Source of the DNA: Piper betle | Lineage: Eukaryota > Streptophyta > Magnoliopsida > Piperales > Piperaceae | DNA length: 64,000 nucleotides | Assembly (NCBI GenBank): GCA_033002965.1 | Contig: JAURVB010010372.1 | Coordinates: forward strand, 1 to 64,000 | Direction: 5' to 3' | Shown: positions 48,091 to 59,587 of the stretch, piece after piece | Position numbering within the stretch: position 1 is the first letter of the stretch | Layout: each line of letters opens with the position of its first letter | Notes under the pieces: model-generated | What the model saw: the letters and a program-made list of their open reading frames with translations, nothing else | The model's database searches: none | Told to the model about the DNA's origin: nothing | Translations under genes and position numbers: made by a program

Positions 48091-50939
48091 GTCTGGGAAT
48101 ATGTGTATTCCTAGACGAACTTCCAGGGTTACCTCTTAAACGGCCAGTGGAGTTTGTCATTGACCTAACACCTGGAACAACACCAGTTTCTAAAGCACCA
48201 TACCATATGGCTCCAACAGAACTCATGGAGTTAAAGAGTCAATTAGAAGAGTTGTTGCAGGTTGGCTTCATAAGACCAAGTACTTCACCCTGGGGAGCCC
48301 CTGTTCTTTTTGTGAAGAAGAAAGATGGATCACTTCGGTTGTGTATTGACTATCGAAAAATTAATCAAGTAACAGTTAAGAATCGATACCCCTTACTGAG
48401 GATTGATGACTTGTTTGATTAGCTAAAAATAGCCAGAATATTTTCTAAGATAGACTTGAGGTCTGATTATCATCAGTTGCGAGTAAAGGAGTCAGACATA
48501 CAGAAATGGCTTTCTAAACTCGGTATGGACATTATGAGTTTCTAGTTATGCCTTTTGGTCTAACAAATGCACTAGCGGCCTTTATGTCACTCATGAACAC
48601 AGTATTCCACACATACCTAGATAAGTTTATTATTGTATTTGTGGACGACATTCTTGTCTATTCAAATAATGAAGAAGAGCATGTGAAGCACCTGTCCATT
48701 ACTCTTCAAGTTCTGAGAGAAAATCAACTGTTCGCCAAGCTCTCAAAGTGTGACTTCTGGTTGACGGAGGTAAATTTCCTCGGCCATATTATCTCCAAGG
48801 CGGGAATTGCAGTGGATCCATCAAAAGTGAAAGCAGTTTGGCCACAACCTAAGTGAGTCACTGATATCAGAAGCTTCCTTGGTTTAGCGGGCTACTATAG
48901 GAAATTCATTAAAGATTTTTCCTTATTAGCATCTATGATGACCAAACTCACAAGGAAGGGAGTCAAGTTTGAATGGAGTAGTAAGTGTGAGGAGAGTTTC
49001 CAGTCTCTAAAGAAGAGTCTAGCAACTGCACCAGTCTTAACACAGCCAATGGTAATGAAGGATTGTAGTCTTCAGTGATGTGTCTCGTTGGGTTTAGGAT
49101 GTGTCCTTATGCAAGAAGGTAAGGTGGTGGCTTATGCCTCTCGTCAATTGAAGATTCATGACCAAAATTATGCAACTCATGACTTGGAACTGGCAGCAGT
49201 GATTTTTGCCCTCAAGATTTGGAGACACTACTTGTATGGAGCCTAGTTCGAAATCTTCACTGACCACCAGAGTTTAAAGTATATCTTCACCCAAAATGAC
49301 CTTAACTTTAGCAAAGGTGGTGGACAGAATATTTGAAGGACTACGACTTCCAAATCTTATACCATCCAGGAAAGCGAATGTGGCAGCCGACGCATTGAGT
49401 TAGAAGGGCAAAGTGGACAAAAATCAGTAGCTAACTAGACTTTGGGCCATGTCAACAGAAGTGGTAGCTATCAACCCAGTGGAGCAACTAACAGGCTTAC
49501 TGGCAAATTTGGTTGTTTCCAATAATTTAGTTGATCGTGTTAAGCTCGCACAAATGGGTGATGAGGAGCTGAATAAAATGTTGTACAAGATTCCTAACAT
49601 TGTAGCAGATTCAAATAGTGTGATTAGATTTAGAGGAAGGTTGTGTGTACCCAAGGATAATGCACTGAGGCGGAATATGTTGGAGGAGGCTCATTGCTCA
49701 AAGTTCTCGATACACCCTTAAGTTACTAAAATGTATCTGGATTTAAAGTGAACCTACTGGTGGATTGGGATGAAGAGGGATGTTGTGGATTTTGTCTCTA
49801 TGTGTCAGGCTTGCCAACAGATCAAAGCCCAACATCAACTACCTGGAGGACTATTGCAACTTTTAGAAATACCAACGTGGAAATGGGAGTGTGTCGCATG
49901 CAATTTTATTTCAAAGCTCCCAAGAACTCAAAAGAAGCATGACTCCTAGGGTAGTTGTGGACCGACTAACTAAGGTAGCTACTTCATCCCCATGAAATCA
50001 ATGAGAACGGCGGAATACCTGTAGGATTATATTGACAATATTGTCAAATTGCATGGGATTCCAAAGGAGATAGTCTCCGACCGCAATCCCCTATTCACTT
50101 CACATTTCTGGGAAGCTTTCCAAAAAGCAATGGGAACTCAAATTAAGTTGAGTACAGTATATCATCCCCAAACTGATGGTCAGAGTGAGAGGACTATTCA
50201 AACTTTGGAAGATTTGTTAAGAGCTTGCATTCTTGACTGGGGAGGTGACTGGGAGAAACACTTAGCCTTGGCTAAATTCACCTACAATAACTCTTACCAA
50301 GCCAGTATAGGGATGGCATCATTTGAAGCCTTATATGGTAGGCCCTGTAAATCTCCATCGTGCTGGTTGGAGTGTACTGAAGTAGTTATAGTCGGGCCAT
50401 AGATGGTGAGGGAAGCAACTGAAAAGGTGAAACTCATTCAGCAAAGACTTAAGGCAGCTCAGGATCGACAAAAGCATTATACTGATACTCGAAGGAAGGA
50501 CCTAGAGTTCCAAGTTGGGGATTTTGTGTACCTAAAGACATCTCCTACAAAAGGGGTGATCAGATTTAAAATATCAGGGAAGTTGAAGCCAAGATTCATA
50601 GAACCGTTTCCAATCCTGGATCAAGTTGGAAATTGTGCATATAGACTAGTATTACCACCAAGGCTAGCTGGAGTACATAATGTTTTCCATGTGTCAATGC
50701 TAAAGAAATATGTACGGAATGAGGATCATATCATCACAAATTTTGAAGACTTAGAGCTACAATTCAATTTAACCTAGAAGGAAAAGCCGATCCACATCCC
50801 GGCAAGAGAAATAAAGACACTTAGGAATAAGGAAATTCCTTGGGTAAAAGTATTGTGGAAAAATCAGGGGTCAAAAGAAGCTACTTGGGAGACTGAACAA
50901 GAAATGGCTAGGAAATACCCTAGCCTGTTTGTGGTATAG
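48091..50939 (+). pseudogene. Tekay pol remnant: RT, RNase H, integrase, chromodomain
   Basis: RT begins with [16 protein letters not shown] and [20 protein letters not shown] stop (48420-48422) and a frameshift near 48540 precede MPFGLTNA and the intact catalytic box FVDDILVYS. RNase H follows (FLGLAGYYRKFIKDFS; TDHQSLKYIFTQ) with stops near 49077. Integrase has an HCSKF...CQACQQ zinc-binding part. The first catalytic Asp position reads CNFISKLPRTQ (Asn instead of the usual Asp), while [11 protein letters not shown] keeps the Glu. A stop at 50400-50402 separates off the tail with VFHVSMLKKYV. The end (50778-50939) has the chromodomain-like EIPWVKVLWKNQ...EATWE. Clearly inactive. Confidence 0.88.
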
Positions 50940-51043
50940 GAGTTATATATTTGTAGTGGCATGAACTAGTTCTGAAGAAATAAATAAAGTTAATCATAAT
51001 TGTTCTGTTGCCTGTTATGATATTTCGGGGACAAAATATTTCC

Positions 51044-51056
51044 AAGTTGGGGAGAT
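51044..51056 (+). promoter_or_regulatory. Tekay polypurine tract
   Basis: AAGTTGGGGAGAT lies immediately before the 3' LTR start TGTAAAGACC. It is nearly identical to the family B tract AAGCTGGGGAGAT. Confidence 0.85.
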
Positions 51057-53878
51057 TGTAAAGACCGTGAAAAAAAAGGATGCAAACGCGGTTCGGGAGG
51101 GACCGAACGTGTTATATCCAATACCCATTTAATTATTATATTTTATTATTTACCCGGTTACCCGTTAAATGAAATACGGGTGTTTTCACATACCCTAGCC
51201 GTCATTTCATTTTATTTTATGAAGGACGTCCTCCACCCTAGCCTTCATTCGCATTTTCTTCTCCTCTTCCTTACCGGCATGTCTTCTTCCTTGCTTAGGT
51301 ATTCTTCCTATCTCCCTCTTCTTAATTTTCTTGCATGCATATTTTAACTTGATAATAAGCTTTATAATCGTGAGGATTAAAGTTTAAAATCAACATGAAA
51401 GAAACTAAAACACGACTGTTGGCCGACGAGTCCCCTGTTTTGGCGAGATGGGCAAGCACAGGCAAAGTTTCACCAGGAATCGATGGCGACGGTCATTCCG
51501 ACGTCGGAAGATGATCCTACTCTCTTCGTCAGATTAGTGTAGGGTCGATCTCATGTGTGTGGATGCCGGCCTAGGGTGGTAAATGTCCAAAAACAGAGGA
51601 CGGCGGCAAAAACAGAGGCGACGGCGGTGGGTGAAGAAATCTGGCCGTCCTGGGTGGCGACAGGCTCCAATCTGGCCGGGGAAGGTCGATAGGAGGTCGA
51701 GGGTGTCTAGGCGACCACCCAATTGAGGCAGCGATGCTCGCCGGCGGTGGAATCGGCGATGCGAGCGCGCCACTAGGCAGGCAATGCAGGCGTCGCTGCG
51801 GCTGGAAGGCGGCCGGAGTTGGCCGGGGCGACACCGCAATGGCATGGCAAGGCTGGGCGGTGACAATTGATGGCGGTCGGAGACGATCGCCGGTGGCAGC
51901 TGTAGTGCGGCTACTATCGGGAACAGGGGATGGCGCCGGGAAAGAAGAAGAAGAAGAAAATTACCTTGGGTGGCAAACTTGTAAATAATGCTTGACTCGA
52001 CACAGCTCGAGTTAAATAATAATAATACCAACTTGTAAATAACACTTGATTCGATACCGACTCAAGTTAAAAATAATACGAACACGTAATAAATCTTTAA
52101 AAATAATTATTTTAATGGGTTATTAAACTATAGTCGGGTGGCAATCACTAGCGTCGAACCTAAATAACATAATAAAAATAAATAAAGTTCAAAACTTTAT
52201 TGAGTCGAATAATTTAAAATAATTGTATTAATAATATTTTTGAATAACACAAATTATTTTAAATAATTTAATTGAACAACTTAACTAATTAAATTGCTAT
52301 AAATAATAGTAGTGATTAAAAATTATAACCGTAAACTAAATCATCAAGATTGGGGTTAAGTAATTATCACCGCAAAGGAAAATTAAATACTTGTTTATTA
52401 GTAATAATTATTTTATCAACTGTTAAATATTAATTATGATTTAAATAATTAATTTAAAATGTAAAGTAGGACTTAAATGATTATCTCACATGAATAATTA
52501 ATTATCTCACTAGATTTGTTGAGAATTTAATATTTAATATTTTTGAATTGTTACATGATATGTTGTCAAAATTTTAATAATGATATATATATTAGACATT
52601 TAGTTGCATGCATTTCTACTCGAATAAAATTATACTTATGTATAATTTTATATTCTCGTTCAGATTAGGATCATTGGTCGTAGCTGCGAGTTCGAAATAT
52701 CCAGGTCCGTATAATTATTTGAAATATTATATTTTCCCAAACTGGTATAATTATATAAAATGTTGTATTTCCCCAAACTGGTATAACTATATGAAATGTT
52801 GTATTTTCCCAAACCGGTAGCCTTGTCAGCACTAATCTCAGAATGAGCTGGGAGACAATTTCTAATCTTAGAATGAACTGAGAGACCATGACTAATCCCA
52901 AAATGAATTGGGAGACCACCTAATCTCAGAATGAGCTGGGAGACAATTTCTAATCTCAGAATGAACTAGGAGACCATGACTAATCTCAAAATGAATTGGG
53001 AGATCACCTAATCTACAGAATGAGCTGGGAGACAATTTCTAATCTCAGAATGAACTAGGAGACCATGACTAATCTCAAAATGAATTGGGAGACCACCTAA
53101 TCTCAGAATAAGCTGGGAGACAATTTCTAATCTCAGAATGAACTGGGAGACCATGACTAATCTCAAAATGAATTGGGAGACCACCTAATCTCAGAATGAG
53201 CTGGGAGACAATTTCTAATCTCAGAATGAACTGGGAGACCATGACTAATCTCAAAATGAATTGGGAGACCACCTAATCTCAAAATGAGATAGGAGACAAT
53301 TTCTTATCTAGAATGAACTGGGAGACCATGACTAATCTCAAAATGAATTGGAGACCACCTAATCTCAGAATGAGCTGGGAGACGACTTTTACTAATCTCA
53401 GAATGACCTGAGAGACAAATTACTAATCTCAGAATGACCTGAGAGATAATTACTAAAGACTTGTGTAATAATAAAAATAAAAATGAGTGAAATGATAATA
53501 GGGATTATATTGACTTGTTTCATTTAATTATGCGGCTTAGTGGTTTTATCACTAACACGGAATTGCCTCCGCAGGTGAGCAGCATTGGACTGAAGAATAG
53601 AAGTGTGGTTGGTGGTTCTTTTACCAACCTAGGTATGGTGAATCAATAATAAAAAATTGGACTTCCTTATTATTATCTTGTGTTATAAATGTGGCTATGG
53701 GAAACGGTCCGAGACTGTGGGACAATTATTTTATATTTTAGAGAACATGATTATTGTTATGATTTATATTATATGTTGCGAGACTTATTTGCTGTATTTC
53801 AATTCATGTTCTAGAATGTTACATTTACATTACCTATATTTTTAAGTAACACCCGGTCTGGTCGGGCGGGTCGTTACG
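51057..53878 (+). repeat. Tekay 3' LTR
   Basis: 2822 bp, TGTAAAGACC...GTCGTTACG. It has the same landmarks as the 5' LTR: hairpin 51091-51108, GC-rich block 51430-51960, GGTATAA repeats 52700-52820, minisatellite 52833-53455, hairpin 53537-53555 and GCCTCCGCAGGTGAGC (53565-53580). The last base is G where the 5' LTR and other family members end in CA, a single substitution next to the target duplication. Confidence 0.92.
52833..53455 (+). repeat. LTR minisatellite (3' LTR copy)
   Basis: Counterpart of 46199-46822, with the same subunit order and ~88-bp higher-order period. It is somewhat more regular than in the 5' LTR, with small indels and single-base changes between arrays. Confidence 0.92.
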
Positions 53879-53933
53879 GGTAGCCTAGCCAACGTCACTA
53901 GTCTCAGCATACGATCTAACACGGAACCAAGAG

Positions 53934-53945
53934 GCTCTAATAGCA
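53934..53945 (-). promoter_or_regulatory. TRIM primer site before LTR2
   Basis: The complement of GCTCTAATAGCA is TGCTATTAGAGC, which is TGGTATCAGAGC with two changes. It sits next to the sense end of LTR2. Confidence 0.65.
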
Positions 53946-53947
53946 AT

Positions 53948-54099
53948 TGTAACAACCCGGCCTATAATGCAGCATAATATGCTAAGTCATCTCTTCAAAA
54001 GTGGTTAACCAAGTTAAAGATCTATAGTCCATTGCCACTTATCAGTAGGATCTTACCCCATTAGGTATTTGATGTGGGACTAAGTTGAGGGGTCTCACA
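53948..54099 (-). repeat. TRIM LTR2
   Basis: 152 bp, TGTAACAACCCGGCC to GGGGTCTCACA, and shared by the two tandem TRIM units. A short minus-strand purine tract (AGGTGGAA, 54100-54107) abuts its sense start. Confidence 0.82.
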
Positions 54100-54242
54100 T
54101 TCCACCTATGGTAGAAAATTTTGTCCTCGAAATTTCTACAATTGGCTCGTGGCTTGCTCTAGCCCACGTTCTTCTTTGGCCAGTGACCAGCAGCCTAGCT
54201 AATGTCTCTAGTCTAGACCACCATTTAACACGAAACCAGGTT

Positions 54243-54254
54243 GCTCTAATACCA
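54243..54254 (-). promoter_or_regulatory. TRIM primer site before LTR3
   Basis: The complement of GCTCTAATACCA is TGGTATTAGAGC, one change from the tRNA-iMet-type site. Confidence 0.75.
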
Positions 54255-54256
54255 TC

Positions 54257-54402
54257 TGTCCCGGCCCAAAGTGCAACGTAATGGGCTAAGTCATCTCTTC
54301 AAAAGTGGTTAAGCAAGTTAAAGATCTATAATTCATTTTCACTTATAAATAGGATCTTACCCAGTATGTATTAGATGTGGGACTAAATTGAGGGATCTCA
54401 CA
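54257..54402 (-). repeat. TRIM LTR3
   Basis: 146 bp, TGTCCCGGCCC to GGGATCTCACA. It adjoins the A3 leader at 54403. Confidence 0.82.
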
Positions 54403-54727
54403 ACCAATGGCAGTCTACGTCATAGTGGAGGTCTGACCTTTGTGTGGACCCTCAGCCATCGATATGCTCAACTATTGATTACTAAACTAGACAATAGGTG
54501 TGTCTCACAAACTGACAACTCGCAAACTAATGGTTTGTGCAATACAAAATAGGTTAGTGAAAACACATAAAAAGACATGCCTATCGGCTAGGTTATGGAT
54601 TGGCTCAGGATTGGGTAAGTGATCTTAACTAGGGCATACACATGCAAGCATACCACATACAACATACAACATGCATGTACAACATACACAGTCTAAAAGT
54701 TAGCTACCTTAATCGTCCACGAAGGTG

Positions 54728-54739
54728 GCTCTAACACCA
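54728..54739 (-). promoter_or_regulatory. A3 primer binding site
   Basis: The complement of GCTCTAACACCA is TGGTGTTAGAGC, two changes from the tRNA-iMet-type site. It lies three bases from the sense end of the A3 5' LTR (54743). The leader (54727-54403) has no gene. Confidence 0.75.
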
Positions 54740-54742
54740 AGT

Positions 54743-57700
54743 TGTAACACTCAATTCAGCCCAAAGGGACAGATCGAATTGTGATATTATAATTTGGAAA
54801 GCTACTCATTGGGCTATTTTGTACACACATTACGAAAGTAGATCTCAACCACCTCCAGGAGGCTTAAGACAAACACCATACTGGGTTCTATAGAATGCTT
54901 GCAAAGTTATACTACATATAATAGATCTTATACTTAAAGCTCCTATAAGCTCTTAAACCACAACAAAGGCAACACCTCCCCTGTGATTAAGAGGGCGACT
55001 TTATAATTATGATGATCGCTCCAAGCTACACTAAGGCAACCCCTTTCCAATTCTTATTCTTAGTTTCAATAATTTGATTAGGTAAGTTGATTTCTTAATA
55101 CAGATGAGTGGGGTAAATTAAGAATTGGGTCGTGATTACGTGCTCCACATACCTTGCAAGTAAAGTTATACATAGATACATCATCGGATACTAAGGCATC
55201 ATACCATAACATCCGGTCTTAACGTAGGTTCTTCACGCAATAGGACCCATATGCTCCTTCTACCTACGTTCCTCTACACACATATACAGCTGCAACCAAA
55301 TAAGTTTCGTGTACTTAGATTCGCTCCTCATCATGTTTTGGGACTTTGGGGCACTAGAAACCCTACAGACGATGGTTAGCCTTCGGCCCAAAGTTTATCC
55401 GCTCCATAATAATATAATAATAAAATAAACTAAATAATAACCACACGTATGCAATCATCATATCATAAAACCCAATCCATCGCACATGGTTCATAGAATG
55501 TAGGGCACATGCCCGCCAAAATAATATAGTCATCCACACAAAAACATAGTTCAATACATAACACAAGCACACAGGGCCCCTACTACCACCACTAAGCCTC
55601 TTAAACCGTACGCCTAGGTTGGCCAACATCAATAGACCTCACCTATATATAAATAAAAGAAAACATCATTAGTTAGATTACCAGTTTGAAATAACTATCG
55701 AAAAAATAATACTGCCAAATGGGTATTCCATTATCGACGAGAACTTAGAAAAATTTTAGAAAGCCTCACATGGACAACTTATTTAAAAGAGCCGGCATAC
55801 TAGCACAGCAAAAATCATAGTCATACAGAAAAGCTTATGTATTCACATCCTTCATATAATACTCGTCATGGTACTCAGGTGACAAAGAAATAGTTAAGTT
55901 AGTGCCACAAATTCCAAAAATATATTGCGTTATGCAATATCGTCATACATCGCTCTATCTTAGAGATTGAAGGAGTACTAGTGTGATTCATAATACATGT
56001 ACAACTCTCCCATATTCGTAAAACCATAAACCCTCATACATATACCTAGTAGGCTTGGGTAGGGGCTTGTATAATAGCTTCCTGAATCTTATTTTTCAAA
56101 ACCATCAAGGGATCTCAGCCTTAAAGTTTGGTTAAACTTATAAAAAATAGAGCTCAATGGCCAGACATCAGAGAGAATCGATAAACTGCCACCGATGTTA
56201 TCCTGTGTCTAAAACGTGACTAAATGCGACACTGAAGCATTCAAGCATAGGAGAAGTAAAAGAGAGTCCTACGAACCTGGATGAGCGAAGCTCCACGTCA
56301 TAGGCCGACAAGCTCACCCTGAGTAACTTAGCACAATAACCAAATCAAACTTAGATTACAATGGCATGCACATCGAGTCAAGGCCTCCACACATGCACAA
56401 CACATAAGAAACTTAATTAAGTTAATTATTTACTTAATGGAATACTAAACCTCATAGATACCTTAATTAAGGCTTAGGGTTACATGTATACTTAGTTGGA
56501 AAAGTCCAATACTTAGGTTTAATCAAATGGACTTAGCCAGACAATCTTTTGGATGGGCCAAATGATGTCCAAATGAGCTAAAATTTGGACAAGTGGGCCC
56601 TGACACTCTAAGGGTTTGCTGGAAATTTTGTCAAGTTCTAGTCCATGGGTCATCATAGCAAAAAGGCCCACTAAGGTCGGGCTAAGGTGCTGGGAACAAT
56701 ATTCCTAAGCCACAGACCAATTTTGATAAGTATCATCCATGAGCTTGGGAACTCCAAATGGGCCTGGGTCAATAGTTATAGGTATCCAACACTATGGGCT
56801 TGAGTCCAGTAAAATATCAGGTTCAAACTCTAAGGATTTGGGACTGAGTAGGCTCAAGAATGGGAGGCATTGCTAGGTCTTTTCTAGAGGTAAGTGGACC
56901 AATAGGGATTGGGAAAATCCTAACTCATGATCCACTAAAAACAATGCTCCCAACTTTGAATGTGATTCTACTAGGATAGAACCTAAGGTGTGAGAGAAAT
57001 TTCATATAATTTTATCGCTATTTGACTGTGGTTTTTTATTTTACATTCAGAATCAAGGAACTAGGGATTTCACTCTGCATTCCTGCACCTTCCAGAACAT
57101 CAACTAATCTAACCACCTATATGATTTTTAATTAATCCCAAAACTTACACATTTTCATTAGACAATTATAAAGTCTTTATTTATTTTTTACAGATTTTAT
57201 TAATGACTTTTAGGTAGCTCACTACGGAGAATCTCAGAGCATGGCAAAATAGGCATACATCACAGCAAGCATATCATGCCATTGGGAGTGTTGTTTATGC
57301 CCTTAAAGTGGTTATTTTAATGTGATAGTTTTTCAGGAACAAACCAACATAGAGAGCATAACCATGAATAGGATGAACATCAAAAGATAACTAGATCATG
57401 GTGTAACAAATGTGGAAAGAGGAGGCATGGTCACAGGAACCATAAAAGTTGTCGTATTTTGCCAAGTTTTGCACCCCTACATGTATATAGACATCATAAA
57501 AGACAAAGTGTATCAACATTAAAAGTGTAGATGTATTAGTGTTGATTCCAGCAAAGGATGAATCATGGAAAAAATGTATCTACAATGTAATATATGATTT
57601 TTATGGAAAAATAATGCATATATTTGACTTTAGTACACTCAAAAATGTATATCTATTTTTATACATAAGAAAATATGATTATTATAAGTCTTATACACTC

Positions 57701-59587
57701 CTAACAAGAAGATCTATGTGAAAAACATGATAAATAAATGCGAACAAGCACGGGCATATGGATCAGCACCAAACAAATTGGTAGAGAGGCCAAAGGAGAG
57801 ACCTTTACCTCAATGGAGACTAATGGGAGGTCTCTTGTAGCTTCTTACCCTAAGACCTCCGACCCTAGGTGGCTAGACTAGGCTAAGAGGAGCTTATAGA
57901 GGTGGGGAAAGCCTGGAGATGAAGAGGAGAAGCCAAGGAGCAAAGAGGAGGATGGGAGGAGATGAGGAAAAGAGTGAAAAAGGGAAGGAGAAGAGGGTTT
58001 TGAAAGAAAATGGAGAAGCTTCCAACCATCAAAGGCATAGCTTGCTGATGTCACATGTAAGGCATCTGTTAAGTGTTTAAAGTATATAATATTTACCCAT
58101 GTTTTTAATATGATTTTGTACTTCCCAAGTATAAACATTATTAATTAAGTAATATTTTACTTTATTTTTTAGTTAATTAATATTTTATTATATATGCTTA
58201 ACTTTGATGTTTTAATGCAGAAAAAGATGAATAAATTAAGCTTTGGAATTGATTGGTGGTCATAACACTTGGTGCCACCCAATGGCTAAAATTCATTGTG
58301 TTCAATGGAGTCGAACAGTTGGAAACTTGAAGGGACATTATAATTAATTAGACTACATCGATTTGTGAACACCCTCTTCGAATTCTTATATCTCCACTTC
58401 TATATAAATGGGTAGTCATTTGTTGTTGATGATATCTCATCTCTTGGCTTCGGAGTGTAGTGAAAGTAGTAGTTTTAGTTTTGTAATTTCTTTTTCTTTT
58501 ATAATGTTCTCATATTAATATATAGTTTATTTCGTTCTAGAGAAGAATGGAATTTAACATGATTTAATTGAATTTATTTCAAGCTTTTACTTTTTTATTC
58601 AATCGTATTGTTTGAATTATCATATTCTTAATGCTAAGAATAGATTGATCACCTATTTCTTAGATCATGAGGTTTAATTAGATTTCGGGAAAATTAATTA
58701 GATTAGTCATTAGTAGTTCATTATATGATGAGTCTTTTGACTTGTTTATCGTTGTGGTCGGAAGATACACAACACCGTATGCGGTTGTAAGGCAATTCTT
58801 GTTGATTAATCAATTATCACCGGGAGGTAGAAATTGAGGCAAAATAATAGAAGCATGAAGGAGCGGGAGCCACCATGTCATATAATTATCCTAGATCGAC
58901 AATCCGAGGGAATAAAAGATAAGAGTAAGATATGATGAAGATTAAATTCATATTTAAGGGAAATTTGACTCTAGAACGAGTTTTATAATTTTAACTTCGC
59001 TTTTTATTTAAGTTATTATTTAAATTTCGTTAAGTTAATTATTTCTGTTTTGTTCTTAATTTTATTTTCTTTAATTAATTTAAGGAAATCCATCTCTCTG
59101 TGGGAACGATACTCTAATTTATCATCATACTATTTGTTTCGACCGTGTATACTTGCATGTTATTGAAAATGGTCTAACAGCATCACACCTAAAGTGATAT
59201 GAGTGCCATACCTAATGAGGTATGAGTTGGACTAAAATCCAAAAACTTAGTGTTTTCACCCTAAAGTAGCAGGGACGACCTTGGGAACAGTGTCACAGAG
59301 GGCTAGGACGGTCCGAAAAGGGTTTTAAACACAAGGCAATCAACCAAAACATGAGTAAGACATGATCCTAACATCTATCTACACCCGAATCTACCAAACC
59401 AAATATAAAATGGCCAGGTGTGTAGCGTCCAAACGAGGGTATGGAGCACACCGAAAGAGGTTATGGCCAGGCAGACATAATCTATATCATACTCAAACTA
59501 CGGAAAGAAGGGCTAAACCCAACTAACCCAATCCGGGTCAAGATCGAACCAACTCAAAACCCTTGAGCGAACAATCCGTATTTTACA
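54743..59587 (-). repeat. A3 5' LTR, interrupted by a solo LTR
   Basis: Begins on + with TGTAACACTC and ends with ATTTTACA (59587), the complement of a TGTAAAATACGG sense start. That start is followed by TTGGTTCGATCTTGACCCGG, as in A1 and A5. Removing the solo LTR 58067-59179 and one copy of GCATC leaves about 3.7 kb. Internal parts match A1 (1740-4662) and the truncated 3' LTR (28373-29345). It has no coding capacity. Confidence 0.75.
58067..59179 (+). mobile_element. Solo LTR, Copia-like, in the A3 5' LTR
   Basis: 1113 bp beginning TGTTAAGTG and ending GGTCTAACA, with matching TGTTA/TAACA ends. It is flanked by a perfect 5-bp duplication GCATC (58062-58066 and 59180-59184). The 3' part has the 'TCTGTGGGAACGATACTC ... 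GTGTATACTTGCATG' layout common at the ends of plant Copia LTRs. A TATA-like TCTATATAAATGGG (about 58399) precedes a leader. No internal region remains. Confidence 0.85.

Larger units (their letters stand above)
44399..53878 (+). mobile_element. Tekay/Del-type chromovirus (Ty3/Gypsy), complete structure
   Basis: Two LTRs of about 2.84 and 2.82 kb flank a primer site, gag, pol and a polypurine tract. The target duplication GGTAG is perfect (44394-44398 and 53879-53883) and lies in the TRIM internal region. Long LTRs, the tRNA-iMet primer site and a C-terminal chromodomain-like segment place it with Tekay/Del chromoviruses. Coding regions carry multiple stops, frameshifts and a large deletion, so it is not autonomous. 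The LTRs have diverged at many positions, so the insertion is not recent. Confidence 0.92.
44191..54402 (-). mobile_element. Tandem TRIM element (three mini-LTRs), split by Tekay
   Basis: Three ~150-bp repeats (44191-44340, 53948-54099, 54257-54402) share CTAAGTCATCTCTTCAAAAG, AGTTAAAGATCTATA and GTGGGACTAA, and each begins with TG and ends with CA. Between them lie non-coding internal segments of about 120 bp (split by Tekay at the GGTAG duplication) and 157 bp. Minus-strand primer sites precede LTR2 and LTR3, and short purine tracts follow. This is the TRIM (terminal-repeat retrotransposon in miniature) plan, in an LTR-internal-LTR-internal-LTR tandem. It sits at the start of A3 gag. No outer target duplication was recognised. 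Confidence 0.8.
28373..59587 (-). mobile_element. Old Ty3/Gypsy element A3 (minus), host of nested insertions
   Basis: Removing the insertions leaves one minus-strand element. It has a 5' LTR (59587-54743), primer site (54739-54728), leader (54727-54403), gag-pol (44184-39796 and 35127-34923), a short pol/3' leader remnant (29396 to about 29350) and a 3' LTR (about 29340-28373). Both LTRs start on + with TGTAACAC and share a CTAGGG(A)TTTCACTCTGCATTCC-like block (28525; 57064). It is interrupted by a solo LTR (29402-34917), an LTR pair (35128-39790), a TRIM array with Tekay (44191-54402) and a solo LTR (58067-59179). No matching target duplication was found at 28372/59588. The domain order PR-RT-RNaseH-IN is that of Gypsy. 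Confidence 0.75.

Noticed and set aside
51534..52031. 165-codon minus-strand open frame rich in Arg, Pro and Ser
   Set aside because: Antisense to the Tekay 3' LTR GC-rich block; base composition alone explains the lack of stops.
44191..54402. CRISPR-like interpretation of three spaced ~150-bp repeats
   Set aside because: The repeats are far too long, have TG/CA ends, and carry retrotransposon primer sites, in a plant nuclear context.
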